Below are positions 36,731 through 47,360 of a stretch of DNA of 64,000 bases, in pieces; within the stretch, counting starts at the first letter, position 1, and every line of letters begins with the position of its first letter. Made by a program: the position numbers and the translations under genes. Source of the stretch: Opisthocomus hoazin (Eukaryota; Chordata; Aves; Opisthocomiformes; Opisthocomidae); contig NC_134433.1 of assembly GCF_030867145.1 (NCBI RefSeq), positions 15,845,896 to 15,909,895 on the forward strand. The letters run 5' to 3'. The notes beneath the pieces are model-generated. The model had not been told where the DNA came from. It did not search any database and saw only the letters and a program-made list of their open reading frames with translations.

Positions 36731-39284
36731 CTAAAACTGCCTTGAAGTCGGGACGCTTCGTGGGCCGTGGCGCGGCGGGACGGCGGGGCAGCACCCAGGG
36801 CTGGGTTTCTCCCCGGTTTGAGCCCGGCTGCCGGAGCAGGACAGGTCCCGCCGGGTGCGGGGTGCTGCCGGGGGTCCTGGCTGCCGGGCCGGGCGCGCGG
36901 CGGCTCCGGGGATGACCCCACCGGAGGGTGAGATGCAAAGCCCGAGCTGGGGGGTTTGCAGCTGAGGCTGGCGGAGACGTTTTCGGCACGGAGAGTTCGT
37001 GCAAGGGCTCGCGAGTGCTGCTGGGCTTGGTGTGGGGCCGGGGTGGGCCGGTGGCAGGAGCAGAGCACCCTGCCTTGCGCCCGCCGCGGGGGCTCGTTTC
37101 GCCGGGGAGCGCGGTGGAGGGCTGGGGGGCTGGCAGGCAGCGCCTGAATCGTTGCAGCTTTCAGAGATGCTGTCAGGCTAAAAATAATTACATAAACAAA
37201 TTCCTTCCCTGTGTAAGTAATGAGTGACGAGCGTAAAGGCAGAAATCGCTCCCGCCAGCACATTTTCTTCTCCTTTATCGGCGTAATCTGTTTACTGCTA
37301 AATGCAGGAGGTGGCTAGAGACGTGCCTGCTTCACTTTCTGGCTCCTGCGAACCAGCACAAATGTTGCAAGACTGGAGCTGCGAAGGCGGCAGACGCGGA
37401 AACCCCAGCCATCAAACACGCACGCAACTGTTTTCCCTGCCTCTCCGCGGGGTTTGGTAACAAAAGCCCACGTTGCAGGCGCTGGCTCCCGGCAGGCTCC
37501 GTTTCAAACCCGCCTGGAGCCCACGTGCCTTTGAAGCGGACGCCAAGGTTTCTGTCCCCGCGAGCGGCGCGGCCAGCGCACCTGCCGAGTGCCGCTGCCG
37601 TCACCGCGGCGGGGACCCACGTGCTTCGCCCCTGGCCAGGACCAGGGCTGCTTTGAGGGGCCGGGGGCTGCAGGCTCTGGGTAACGTCCCGTTAGCACAG
37701 GCGAAGCGCTCCCAGCAGCACCGGGGCTTGGCCAGAGCGCGGGGTGCTGAGGGCAGGATGCACCGGGCTGGAAGCACGCCGGGACCCCGCTGAGCTTTGC
37801 GTTCCTCAAATGGAAGCAGCGGAGCACCCACCCCACCGAGCTGATCCCAGCTTTGGTTCCTTTTGAAGGAAGCGTCCCTTGATCCGTGGCAGCTGGGGCA
37901 ATGGGTGAGAGCCGTCCCGAGCCGTGATGGCCTTGCCTCGGCACGTGCCGGCTCCGAGCCCACACTGCTCCCCGCTGCGTGCCCGGCTGTCGGGTGCAGG
38001 GAGGTGCTGGCAGGGCACGGCACGCTTTGCACCGGGCTGCTCGGCGCTGCACAGCGTGAGACGGGCATCTGGAGCCGCGTGTGTCCCTGCCTGGCTTTGC
38101 ACTGGGCTGCTCGGCGCTGCACAGCGTGAGATGGGCATCTGGAGCTGTGTGTGTCCCTGCCTGGTGCCTGGTGCGAGCGTGGCTGCAGGTGCGAGGGGCC
38201 GAGTGTGAAGCTGGGGCTGGGAACAGAAGGTGCTTTAGTCCCTGGGTGGGACTTTCATCCTGAGACTGGTGGAGAGGGAGGAGAGGCTCCTTTCCTACCC
38301 TCCACCGGCTCTGGGGTCCGTAGGAGGCTGCCGTTACTCCCTCCCAAGTCCAGAGCAGCTCTCTGCATATTTGGAAGAAAATCAAGCCTGGAACGGGATC
38401 AGCCTGTCAGCGTTCCAGCGCCGCTTACTTACCAAGGGCTTAACTTTCAGCGAAGTTTCCATGAAGGCGGGAAGCACTGACAGGCAGGAGCTCAGGCTCT
38501 GCGGGAAGGAAATCCTGCTGCTCCCAGCCGAGGAGGTTGTTCCTGGAGGGCTGCTCCGGCACGGGGAGGAGAGGCAGCGAAGCCGGGAACTGGGTGCTGG
38601 GAGCTCACCTTCCCGCTGCCGAGCCCGCGGAGGGTTTGCTGTGCTCCTCGTCCTTGCCGGAGGCCGGGCTGCGTTGTGCCGCGGCCGCGGGGGATCGCGT
38701 TGAGCTCTCTTTGGTGGTCCGGCGCCGGGCAAAGCCACGTTTCGCGTCACGTCCCAGGTCAGTCCTGTTGGAACCGCCGGCTTTAACAGCAGCAAGTGGC
38801 CTGGGGTCAACGCTGCTGTCCCTCCTCAGCCTGCCTCCAAGTCGTCCGTAGCCCAGCCGTGGTCTGCTGGTGGAGGGGAGCTTGTGCTTCAGGCTGGTCT
38901 GGCACCCACTGCTCCCTGCGATGCTCCCCGGGACCCGAGGGAGCCCGCGCACGGCTGCTGTCCCGGGGGAGGACGGGCGGCTCGGGGGCTGCGAGCTGGA
39001 GCACGGGGCCGTGGGGAGGGGACGGGCGGCACTGTGCCCCCTCCGCTCGCTGCAGGCGGTGGGTGCGAGCCCCGCGGCCTCGCCGGCTGCGTCCACCCCG
39101 CCAGCAAAGGTTTTGTGTTGGGTGGGTCCGGCAACGCGCGCTGACCGCGAAGGGTCCCGCGCCCGTGAGCGCGCAGGGCGGCAGCGTGTGCTCCGCGGGG
39201 GCTCGGGGACGCGCTTGCTGTCACGGTCTAACGGCTTGCCCTGAGGTATCCCGGGCTAGGCAGAGCCTCCCCGAATGATGTCAC
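36731..39284. other. GC-rich DNA downstream of CUEDC1
   Basis: No gene recognised. A 70-bp tandem duplication lies at 38025-38164. An open frame at 38269-38703 has no family resemblance. Confidence 0.55.
38025..38164. repeat. 70-bp tandem duplication
   Basis: Two copies of a unit beginning CTTTGCAC(C/T)GGGCTGC and ending TGTGTCCCTGCCTGG start at 38025 and 38095. They differ by only a few transitions. Confidence 0.9.
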
Positions 39285-39625
39285 TCGGTGGCCATTTCAA
39301 AATACCTTGGAGGCACAAAGCAGCATTTTAATGGAGGGTGAGGAGTGGCGATTTTTATGTCCTTTAAAGGAAAAAAAAAAAAAAAATCAGTTCTAATGAG
39401 TAGAAAGGCCACTAAAACTGGCGTGGAAGCCAAAATGCATTTCTTACGTAAAAATGTACCATTCTCAGTGATGTTTGTATCACTTCTATACAAAACACTT
39501 CAAAAAGAGCAAAACAGAACAAAAAAAAATCCGTGACGTTTGTGAGTGTTGCTATTTTAGAATTATTTCCATAAGTGATTTTTTTCTTAAAGATGTTTCA
39601 TAGTAATTCATATAATAAAGCCCTC
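39285..39625 (+). other. AT-rich block ending in AATAAA: candidate distal 3' end
   Basis: An abrupt 340-bp AT-rich block in GC-rich surroundings. It ends ATTCATATAATAAAGCCCTC, with AATAAA at 39613-39618 followed by a T/G-containing stretch. It could be the distal end of the CUEDC1 3' UTR, the terminal exon of an unrecognised noncoding transcript, or a conserved noncoding element. Confidence 0.35.
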
Positions 39626-41349
39626 TTGTACTCTTAACACTCTGGTGTATTTTGCTTTTTGCTGACATTTCTTTACAGGGGGGTGAAAGAAAGAAATCAC
39701 AGTGGGGAGGGAAATGCTGCTTCCCTGATGCCCACCGTAGCCGCGCCGCTTATGGCTGGAGATGCCTGGCAGCTGCCCGGGATCGTTGCCTCCCTGCTCC
39801 TGATGAATTTGCTGAATTTTGCTCCTGCTGAATTTGCCTCTGAGGATTTTTCTCGAGAAAGCGAGTGCTGCAGGACACCTGCCTGCCGCTTTCTCCATCC
39901 GGGAGCAATTCCTGCCTCCCCGGCAGGACGCTGGGTTCGGGAGCAGGTTCCCTCCTGCCAGGTGCCTGGTTCTGGAGAGCGTGAGAGGAGCATCGGGGGC
40001 AAGCAGCGGCGAGAGGCAGCGACAGGCCGGGACTCGGGGAGAGCCCTGGCACAGCCGAGGATGCTCTGGGGTTACCCCGTTGCTCCCCGCTTCACCTCGG
40101 GAGGCAAAGCAATGCCCCCCCGAAGCACGGGGAGTGCCGGGGTTTCAGCCGGGGTCCAACACGACGGGCTCCGCTGGGGTGGGAGGCGGCGAGGGTGGGC
40201 TCTGCACCAGGGGAACCGTCCCAGCACCCAGCGTGCTGGGGAGCAGAGCTGCCGCCCGCGCTGGCTGGAAGCTCCCAGCACGCCCGTGGCCAGCGACGCG
40301 TGCGGGGACCTGCCTGTCAGGAGAGAGCGGAAAAGGGAAAAACGCTGCGGCTTCCCCGCTTCGTTCTGGAAATAACGAGCCTCTCGGGGATGGGGCGTGT
40401 GAGTTTTCTTTTAAACTGGTTCGTTAGCTATCGCACAGCAACTCCTCCGCGTCTGTCGAGCTGGCAGTCTGGCTGCTTCGCGTCGTCTCCTGGCGGAATG
40501 GAAATACATCATTATAGTGAATTATTTCCGAAATGCGTGTTATTCATCTCCAGCCCTACGTGTTTCTGCGCCCTGCCGAGCGGGAGCGATCGCCAGGTCT
40601 GCGAAGTTGAGGAGCGCGGAGCTGGATGGTGTTGGTGGAATCGCTCCCGAAGGGGCCGGTCCCAGCATCGCTCCGGTCGGGAGCTGCCTGCTCGGTGCGG
40701 GGCTTGGCTTCCCCTTCCTTCCACACTCCCTGCAACAGGCTGGAGGAGGAAAACTTTTTGCCGTGGTGATAAACTCCTCAGAGGCTCATAAAGCAGCACA
40801 GGGGCTCAAAAAGCAGCACAGGGACCCAAAAATGAGGGAGGGTCTCTGCAGGGAAGGGCAGGTGCCCATCAAACCCCACTCATGGGAGCTGGCCCCTCGT
40901 GTCCCCAGCCAGCACCCAAAACCTCGGTCTCAAGCCCTTCGTTTTGGGGAAGAGCAGGACTTTTTGGCCTGCCCAGGCTGTGCTGTCCGTGAGACATACC
41001 CCTGCAGCAGCCTTGGCGAGGCAGAGTCTCGCTGGAGGGGCTGGGAACCACGGCCACCTCTCCCCAGCCTCACGCGTGGCTTGGAAACCTCCCCTGTGAA
41101 AGAAGATGCTGGAAGGAGTCGAGGCGTTTCTTGCCTTCAATGTCATCGAGATGCTGGAGAGACCCCGGACGCCGCCTTCCTGCGTCGGCCAAGCCAGCGG
41201 CCGTGTGCCCACGGAGAGCCGGGGCTTTTCAAAGAGCTGAAAAGAGCAGGGCCTGCCCAGTCCCTTGAGCAGCTCAGGAGCGGTCCCACCAACTCCCTTC
41301 TGAATTCTTCTGCTCCAGGGCGGCAAGGGGCTTGCTTTCAAAACCATCA
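39626..41349. other. Intergenic DNA between CUEDC1 and MRPS23
   Basis: No gene recognised. A short AAAGCAGCACAGGG duplication occurs near 40790-40825. Confidence 0.55.
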
Positions 41350-41995
41350 GGTTGACCGTGAGCCAGCAGTGTGCCCTGGCTGCCAAGAAGGCCAACGGGA
41401 TCCTGGGGTGCGTGAGGAGGAGTGTGGCCAGCAGGTCAGGGAGGTTCTCCTCCCCCTCTACTCTGCCCTGGGGAGGCCCCATCTGCAGTGCTGTGTCCAG
41501 TGCTGGGCTCCCCACTTCAAGAAAGATGAGGAGCTACTGGAGAGAGTCCAGCGGAGGGCTACGAGGATGAGGAGGCGACTGGAGCATCTCCCCTACGAGG
41601 AGAGGCTGAGGGAGCTGGGCTTGTTCAGCCTGGAGAAGAGAAGGCTGCGAGGGGACCTTAGAAATGCCCATAAATATCTGCAGGGTGGGGGTCAGGAGGA
41701 TGGGGCCAGACTCTTTGCAGTGGTGCCCAGCGACAGGACAAGGGGCAACGGGCACAAACTGGAGCAGAGGAAGCTCCAGCTGAACCCGAGGAAGAACTTC
41801 TTCCCTCTGAGGGTGACGGAGCCCTGGCCCAGGCTGCCCAGGGAGGCTGTGGAGTCTCCTTCTCTGGAGATATTCCAGCCCCGCCTGGACGCGGTGCTGT
41901 GCCCCCTGCTCTGGGTGACCCTGCTTGGGCAGGGGGCTGGGCTGGGGGACCCCAGGGGTCCCTGCCAACCCCTCCATGCTGGGATTCTGTGATTC
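41350..41995 (+). mobile_element. CR1 LINE fragment, copy 7 (TGG-type)
   Basis: The frame continues from [20 protein letters not shown] through [20 protein letters not shown] and [20 protein letters not shown] to [10 protein letters not shown]. At the usual stop position it reads TGG (41912-41914) and continues [12 protein letters not shown] to a TGA within the terminal ATTCTGTGATTC. The fused upstream frame from 40517 is a chance join to intergenic DNA. Confidence 0.94.
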
Positions 41996-43399
41996 ATCTT
42001 TTAAGAATGAGAAAAGCCCGGGACAGAAAACTGGGCTCAGACATCGGGCTGGCAGCGGGGAGGAGGGCGGCGGGGGCTTCCCCATCGGCCCGTTCCCAAG
42101 CCAAGGGCTGCACCCGGTGACCAGGCACCGCTCGCCGCCACGCACGTCTCAAGGCTGAGGGCAAACAGCCTGTGTGTAGCTGCTGGATGTCATAAATCAA
42201 GGTAAAATAACACAGTTCGGGGCTCAGTGCTGGCCAGGCACCGTCTGCTGCCACCTCCCGGGCCCGGCAAGCGGTGCTGGGGCTGCCCAGGGCAGGATCA
42301 GGCCACGGTGCCACCCCCAGACAGGGCTTGTGCAAACCACGGTGGGCAAATCCCACCGTTCGCTCTCCGCCTGGGTGAGACCCAACGCTGAAAGGCAACC
42401 GTGGCGAGACTGACCCTCCCCGCGTCCCGCTGCCGGTTTGCAGCCCAGCGTCACCACCGGTCCCCAAGCCCCTCGGTGCCGTGGGGACACAGCGGTGCTT
42501 GGCTCGGGGGACGGCAGGCAGGGCAGGTGTGAAGTGCCACGGGTGGGGAAGAGGAGCCCCAGCCTCCGGGGACGTCGTTTGTGGCGTAGGGAGAGCCGCA
42601 ACTTCCCTGTGGAGGCACAGCACGCAACGGCGGTCTCTGATGTGTCCCCTCCTCGTGGGACCACCAGCGCGGGCCACAGCGGCTCCTCCTTCCCTTGGGT
42701 CCGCGTCCCTCGTCCGGGGCAGCCGTCCTCCCTGTCACCAGCCCGACGGCTCCGTCAGGAACCGGGGACGGCAGCCGAGCTGCCCTGCTGTGCTCCGCGC
42801 AGGTCCGGCCAGCGTGACGGCCATGGCGGTGGAGCTCAGCCGCTGGCACACGCGGCCCCAAGGCCAGGGGGGGTCTTTGGGAAGCACAGCTGGTGTCACC
42901 TCACTGCGGGGTCGGTGCCGAGGAGGACGCTGCTGTTTTGGGGCACGACCGCCCCTTTTTGCCTGACAGGAGCTGGCGGAGGGCTGCACCCCTCCAGCCC
43001 CACGCTCCGGCCCCGGGGGAGCGGGCACGGTTCGGCAGAGGACGGATGCTGCGAGCTGCTCCCAGCGGTCCCCAGCCTTCCTGGGGCACCGGGGCCCCTG
43101 GCTGCTGGAGTAGCCGACGTGGGCACGGTGCAGGGCTGGACGCCGGCTGGGGACAGGCCCGGGCCCTCGGTGCGGGCAAGGCCAGGGCTGGGGGTCCCCA
43201 CGCTGCCGCCTCCATCTCCTGAGGTGCGTGACATGGCGGCACAGGCCTCCTGAGGTGACGGGGCCTTCCGCCGGCCTCGGGGCTCCCGCTCCTGCCCGGG
43301 CTGGGAGCCCCGGCCTCGGGCCTGGCACCGCCATCGCCACCGCCTGCGGGGACACCGGGCCCCGGGAAAGGGCCCCGTTCTGTGTCCCCCAGCCTCCCT
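41996..43399. other. GC-rich intergenic DNA upstream of MRPS23
   Basis: No gene recognised. CpG content rises towards the MRPS23 promoter. Confidence 0.55.
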
Positions 43400-43732
43400 G
43401 CGAGCCACGGCCCGGCTGGGAGCGGGCGGGAAGGCTGCGCTGCTCAGCCGGGGCGTCGGGCCCGGGCCCGGCCCCGCGTGTTTGCGTTAGGGCGGGGGGG
43501 GCGTGGGGGGCGGTGGCGCTGGCCCTTTAAATTGAGGAGGGGGGCACGATCCGGCTACGCCCCCTCTCGGCCATCGGCTGGTGCTGCCTGGGCGCCACCT
43601 TCCGCCGCCGTCCTTCGGCGATTGGCTGCGTGCCCTGGCGGCGCCTGAGGGCGTTTCCGCTGCCGGGTTGGAGGGCGGGGCCGTTGCTAGGGTGGCGGCG
43701 TTGCTAGGGGAGGCCCGGCCGCTGGCGCCGCC
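43400..43732 (+). promoter_or_regulatory. MRPS23: MRPS23 CpG-island promoter and 5' UTR
   Basis: CpG-dense, TATA-less sequence precedes the ATG. It contains an inverted CCAAT box (CGATTGGCTG at about 43617-43626) and two direct copies of CGTTGCTAGGG (43682 and 43699), 17 bp apart, just upstream of the start codon. CpG-island, CCAAT-type promoters are usual for mitochondrial ribosomal protein genes. The transcription start cannot be placed precisely. Confidence 0.65.
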
Positions 43733-43776
43733 ATGGCGGGCAACCGCTTGCAGAAGGTCGGGAGCGTGTTCAGCCG
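43733..43776 (+). CDS. MRPS23: MRPS23 coding exon 1
   Basis: Encodes [14 protein letters not shown] and two bases of Arg; donor CCG|GTATGG. Kozak context GCCGCCATGG. Confidence 0.96.
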
Positions 43777-46700
43777 GTATGGCCGCGCGGGGGCCTGAGG
43801 GGAGCGGGGGGGCCTGGGGAGCCCCGGGGAGGCCGAGCCGGGAGGTTCCGGGGAGGCCGAGCCGGGGGGCCCCGGGAGGGCGGTGCAGGGCCGAGCCGGG
43901 CCGGGCCGGGGTGCGGGTCCCCTGACCTCCCCTCCGCTCCTCTCCCCCGGCAGGACCCGCAACCTGCTCCGCATCGGGGTGGTGGAGAAGCCGCTCTGGT
44001 TCGACGTCTACGCCGCCTTCCCCCCGCTGAGGGAGCCCGTGTACCGGGTGCCGCGGCCGCGCTACGGGAAGGTGAAGGACGTCGTCCCTCCCATCTTCTA
44101 CCCGGAGGACCAAGTGCGAGCGTGAGTTGCCGCGTTCCCCGCCCGGGCGGCTGCCGAGGGGTGCCCGAGCCTCTCTGTCCGCTGCCACCGGGCCCGCCAG
44201 CCCTGCCTCACCCCTGTTTCTAGCGGAGTTACACCGTGGAGGAGCTGCTCTGGCCCTTCTTCTGCCTCCCTCCCCGTCTATAGCGGGGTTACACCGTGGA
44301 GAAGCTGCCTCTGGCTCTTCTCTCTCCTCAGTCCCTGTTTCTAGCAGAGTTACACCAGGGAGGAGCTGCCCCTGGCTCTTCTTCCTCCTCACCCCCAGTT
44401 TCTAGCGGGGTTACACCACAGAGGAGCTGACTGCAGACTTTCTCCCACCTCACTCCACATTTCTAGCAGGCTTACACTGTGGGGGAGCTGTCCATGGCCC
44501 ATCCCTCGCCTCACTCCCTGTTTCTAGCGGGATTACACCACAGAGGAGCTGCCCGCAGCCCTTCTGCTCACTCCCATTTTCTAGCAGGGTTACACAGCAG
44601 AGGAGCTGCCCGCGGCCCTGCTTTTGCCTCACTCCCCATTTCTAGCGGGGTTACACCACAGAGGAGCTGCCCCTGGCCTTTCTCCCTCCTTGCTCCCTGT
44701 TTCTAGCAGGGTTACACCATGGAGGAGCTGCCCACAGCCTTCTCCCTCCTCGCTTTCTGTTTCTAGCAGGGTTACGCCGTGGAGGAGCTGCCTGTAGCCC
44801 TTCTCCCTCCTTGCTCCCTGTTTCTAGCAGGGTTACACCGTGGAGGAGCTGCCTGCAGCCCTTCTCCCGCCTCACGCCCCGTTGTAGTGGTGGAGGAGGC
44901 TGCCGTGCTGCGGGAGGGCAGGCGTCTGGGCGAGGCAGAGCAGACGGCAGGGCCGGGTGGGCGAGCTGAAGCCCACCGTGAGGCAGTTGCGGGGCCCCTC
45001 CGGCTCACTGCGGTGGGGAAGGTTGGCTGGTATTTACTGAAACAATTTAAAAATTCTGAAGGCGTTTCCCTGTGTAACGTAGCTGTTTCTCCTTTTTCCA
45101 TTAGCTGTCATGTGAACGCGTCTTGTTGCAGCCTGAATTAACCGAGTGTTTTGCTTGTTTACTCCAAGACACGTCCCTTTTTGAGGGTTTGAAAAATGAA
45201 CCTCTCATTTTTTTCAATAGGAGATTTTACAAAGTTTATGGCAGTGGTCCAAGGCCTTTCGACCTGTCGCAACTGAACTACAAATCTACCTGTCAGAGGT
45301 AAGATTTATTTATAATTAAACCAGAAATAGTTCTGGAACTTGTGCCTTTCTCCCCTTAAGTCAGGGAACCAAGATGTTATTTGTGAGAGTAAAAATACAA
45401 TCTTGAAATCTAGGTTTGTTGAGAAGTTCAATGAACTGAAGGAAGAAGGAAAAATTGAAGAGGAAAAGTTGTTTGAAGAAACAGGAAAAGCCCTTTTAGC
45501 CATTGGGATGGTTTTACAGAGAAGAGGAACAGATAAAGTAAGTGTTAAATATTCATATGGAGTTACTTGGCCAGTGGATCCAGAACACTTCACTTCCAGG
45601 CCATTAGTGTTGTGTTGGTCTGAATTAAACTCTCAGCAAGAGTCACGCGCCTGACGGGCGTCGTGAAGATGTCTTTGCTGTGCAGAGTAAACCCTTCTCT
45701 CGGTCATGAACGTGACTGGCCAAGGTTATGGTGCTTCTTGTGGGACAAATAGAGATCTGCTTGTTCTGGTGAGGAAAGGCACAAGTCTTCAGTGCTTTCA
45801 AATCGTCCATCGGTGCGTCTGTGTAAACCATGTGGAAATACGTATGCGTATGACCCTGTGCGTGTTAGCGCTGCGAGGTGGCAGGGCGTAAATGAGAACC
45901 TCTTCTGGTCCAAAGGTAACGAACACAAATTTCCATCCCTTTTTAATAGCTGAGTAGTTTAATGCACTCTACCTCTTGCTCTGTGATCTTGGTCCTGAAC
46001 TGGAAAATATTTGCATAAATCGTGCAGGGTTTTGTTTTGGTGGTTGTTTTTTGGTTTTGTTTTTTTTTCTTAATTTTTATATAAGAGTATTGAAATAAAG
46101 TTTTGTAGTCTAGGGGCTGTTTACTTACATTTTTGCCGAGAAAATAACTGTCCAGAACAACCGCCCAAAGTGTCCTGCCACAGCTTTTGGTTTTCCCTGA
46201 CGTACAAGAGGGGAGGGGGCCCCTGGGCAGGTGGAGTCTAGTTCCTCGTTACGTCAGGCAATCACCGTATCGCTCTCACATAAAATGGGGTAGCAAACCA
46301 AACTGAAGATGCTTCCAGGAGAGCACGTCGGGTAGAGTAGGACAAGGCTGCTCTGTGATAGTTCTACCTTGTTCATGACTAGCTGATGACAATTTCTTCT
46401 GAGAACGCTGTCCTTTTAGTTGAGCGCCCTCAAAAAGAAGGGAGAAGAGCTGTTTATAAAAGCTGCAGTTTTAAACTGTTAGCTAAATGAATTTATTGCT
46501 CTCCTTTGTAACACGCTCTCCATTTCCTCGTTATCCAGTGATCTCTGGGCTGAGCGTCCGTAGCGCTTTCCCCAGCAAAAGAGGCTGAAGAGGAGCAGAA
46601 ATGGGTTCCGCTCTAAGCACACTGTCCTGTGCGCACGTGAAAAGATGAAATCACTAACTTTCATCTTTTAGCTTGAGGTCAGCTGTCTCATTTTAAATTT

Positions 46701-47050
46701 CTTGCCCTGGTGACACCTGAACACTGTGCCGTACCTTAAAAATAATCTAGGGATGAATTAGAACTTCTCTATTGGCTTTTTTTTGGATGTACAGGCTGGG
46801 GTTGTTGCTTTCTGTTGCTCTCTTCAGACATGCTTTAACAGAAACTTTTTACCACCCTTTTTTTTTGCTGATCGTCCGTCTTTAACTGTAGGTAGCACAA
46901 CAGGATCGCCCGGAGGTTGAAACCAGGGATTCTGCGTTACACCAGCAGCTCCAAACGGTGTTGGGGGAGATGCAGGAGAAGATGACAGACCAGGAGGAGC
47001 AGACGCCAGCGCTGGCAGACGCGCAGAGGGGAAACCCCGTGCCCTCCTAG
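43733..47050 (+). CDS. MRPS23: MRPS23, mitochondrial small ribosomal subunit protein mS23
   Basis: A structural protein of the mitochondrial 28S ribosomal subunit, encoded in the nucleus and imported to the mitochondrial matrix (family knowledge). Five exons are seen: 43733-43776, 43954-44121, 45221-45298, 45414-45537 and 46892-47050. They encode 190 aa, the same length as the human protein as I recall it. The conserved core is [48 protein letters not shown] and [20 protein letters not shown], then [14 protein letters not shown]. The C-terminal exon (Gln/Glu-rich) is diverged, as is usual for this family. All introns are GT/AG and phases agree. The start is the first ATG after the CpG island, in a strong GCCGCCATGG context. 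Confidence 0.97.
43954..44121 (+). CDS. MRPS23: MRPS23 coding exon 2
   Basis: Encodes [40 protein letters not shown] and [15 protein letters not shown]. Acceptor CCCGGCAG, donor GAGC|GTGAGT. Confidence 0.96.
44221..44885. repeat. 60-bp tandem array in MRPS23 intron 2, eleven units
   Basis: The core TAGC(A/G)GGGTTACACC recurs at 44221, 44281, 44342, 44403, 44464, 44525, 44582, 44643, 44704, 44764 and 44825. Each core is followed by GTGGAGGAGCTGCC and a pyrimidine-rich CTTCTCCCTCCTCACTCCC stretch. Period is 57-61 bp. Short frames on both strands are shadows of it. Confidence 0.95.
45221..45298 (+). CDS. MRPS23: MRPS23 coding exon 3
   Basis: Encodes (A)[19 protein letters not shown] and YKSTCQ; acceptor TTTTTTCAATAG, donor CAGAG|GTAAGA. 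Confidence 0.96.
45414..45537 (+). CDS. MRPS23: MRPS23 coding exon 4
   Basis: Encodes (R)[19 protein letters not shown], then [20 protein letters not shown] and DK; donor AAA|GTAAGT, phase 0. The intron before it is only 115 bp. Confidence 0.96.
45538..46891 (+). other. MRPS23: MRPS23 intron 4
   Basis: AT-rich intron. AATAAA at 46094-46099 could support intronic polyadenylation, but nothing else suggests it. No repeat or RNA gene seen. Confidence 0.8.
46892..47050 (+). CDS. MRPS23: MRPS23 terminal coding exon 5
   Basis: Encodes [40 protein letters not shown] and [12 protein letters not shown], then TAG at 47048-47050. Gln/Glu-rich and likely helical or disordered. Acceptor AACTGTAG. Confidence 0.93.
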   Translation, partial: VAQQDRPEVETRDSALHQQLQTVLGEMQEKMTDQEEQTPALADAQRGNPVPS

Positions 47051-47360
47051 TGCCGTGCTGTCGTCCCGTGACGCCCGGCTGCGGGGTGTGCCCTGGCCGT
47101 GGCGGTTGCTTGCGCAGGAGCCAGCGTTGCGGCCTCCACGACCTCACGGCTCTGAGACATTTTCTCAGGGGGAATACGCCTCGGTTGTCCGGCTCTGGTG
47201 CCTTCCGGGATCGTGTGTGGGAGACACATTCTTGTTCTTCCATCTCCCCATTGGTAAAATTGGAGAGAATCCTCTTTTCTGAGGTTCAGGAATGGTGCCT
47301 CAGATTGTGAGTTGGAAAATACGAGTATAAAAGTGGAAAATTAAACATTTTCTTTAAATA
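47051..47360 (+). other. MRPS23: MRPS23 3' UTR with ATTAAA signal
   Basis: The short 3' UTR contains ATTAAA at 47340-47345 followed by a T-rich stretch, so cleavage is expected near 47360. Confidence 0.7.

Noticed and set aside
38269-38703. A 144-codon frame with SPEQLSAYLEENQAWNGISL, which looks protein-like
   Set aside because: There is no family match that I recognise, no intron structure or promoter, and overlapping frames exist on the other strand; kept only as a chance frame.
40517-41992. A 491-codon frame
   Set aside because: Its second half is CR1 copy 7; the first half is GC-rich intergenic DNA joined by chance, with no recognisable domain.
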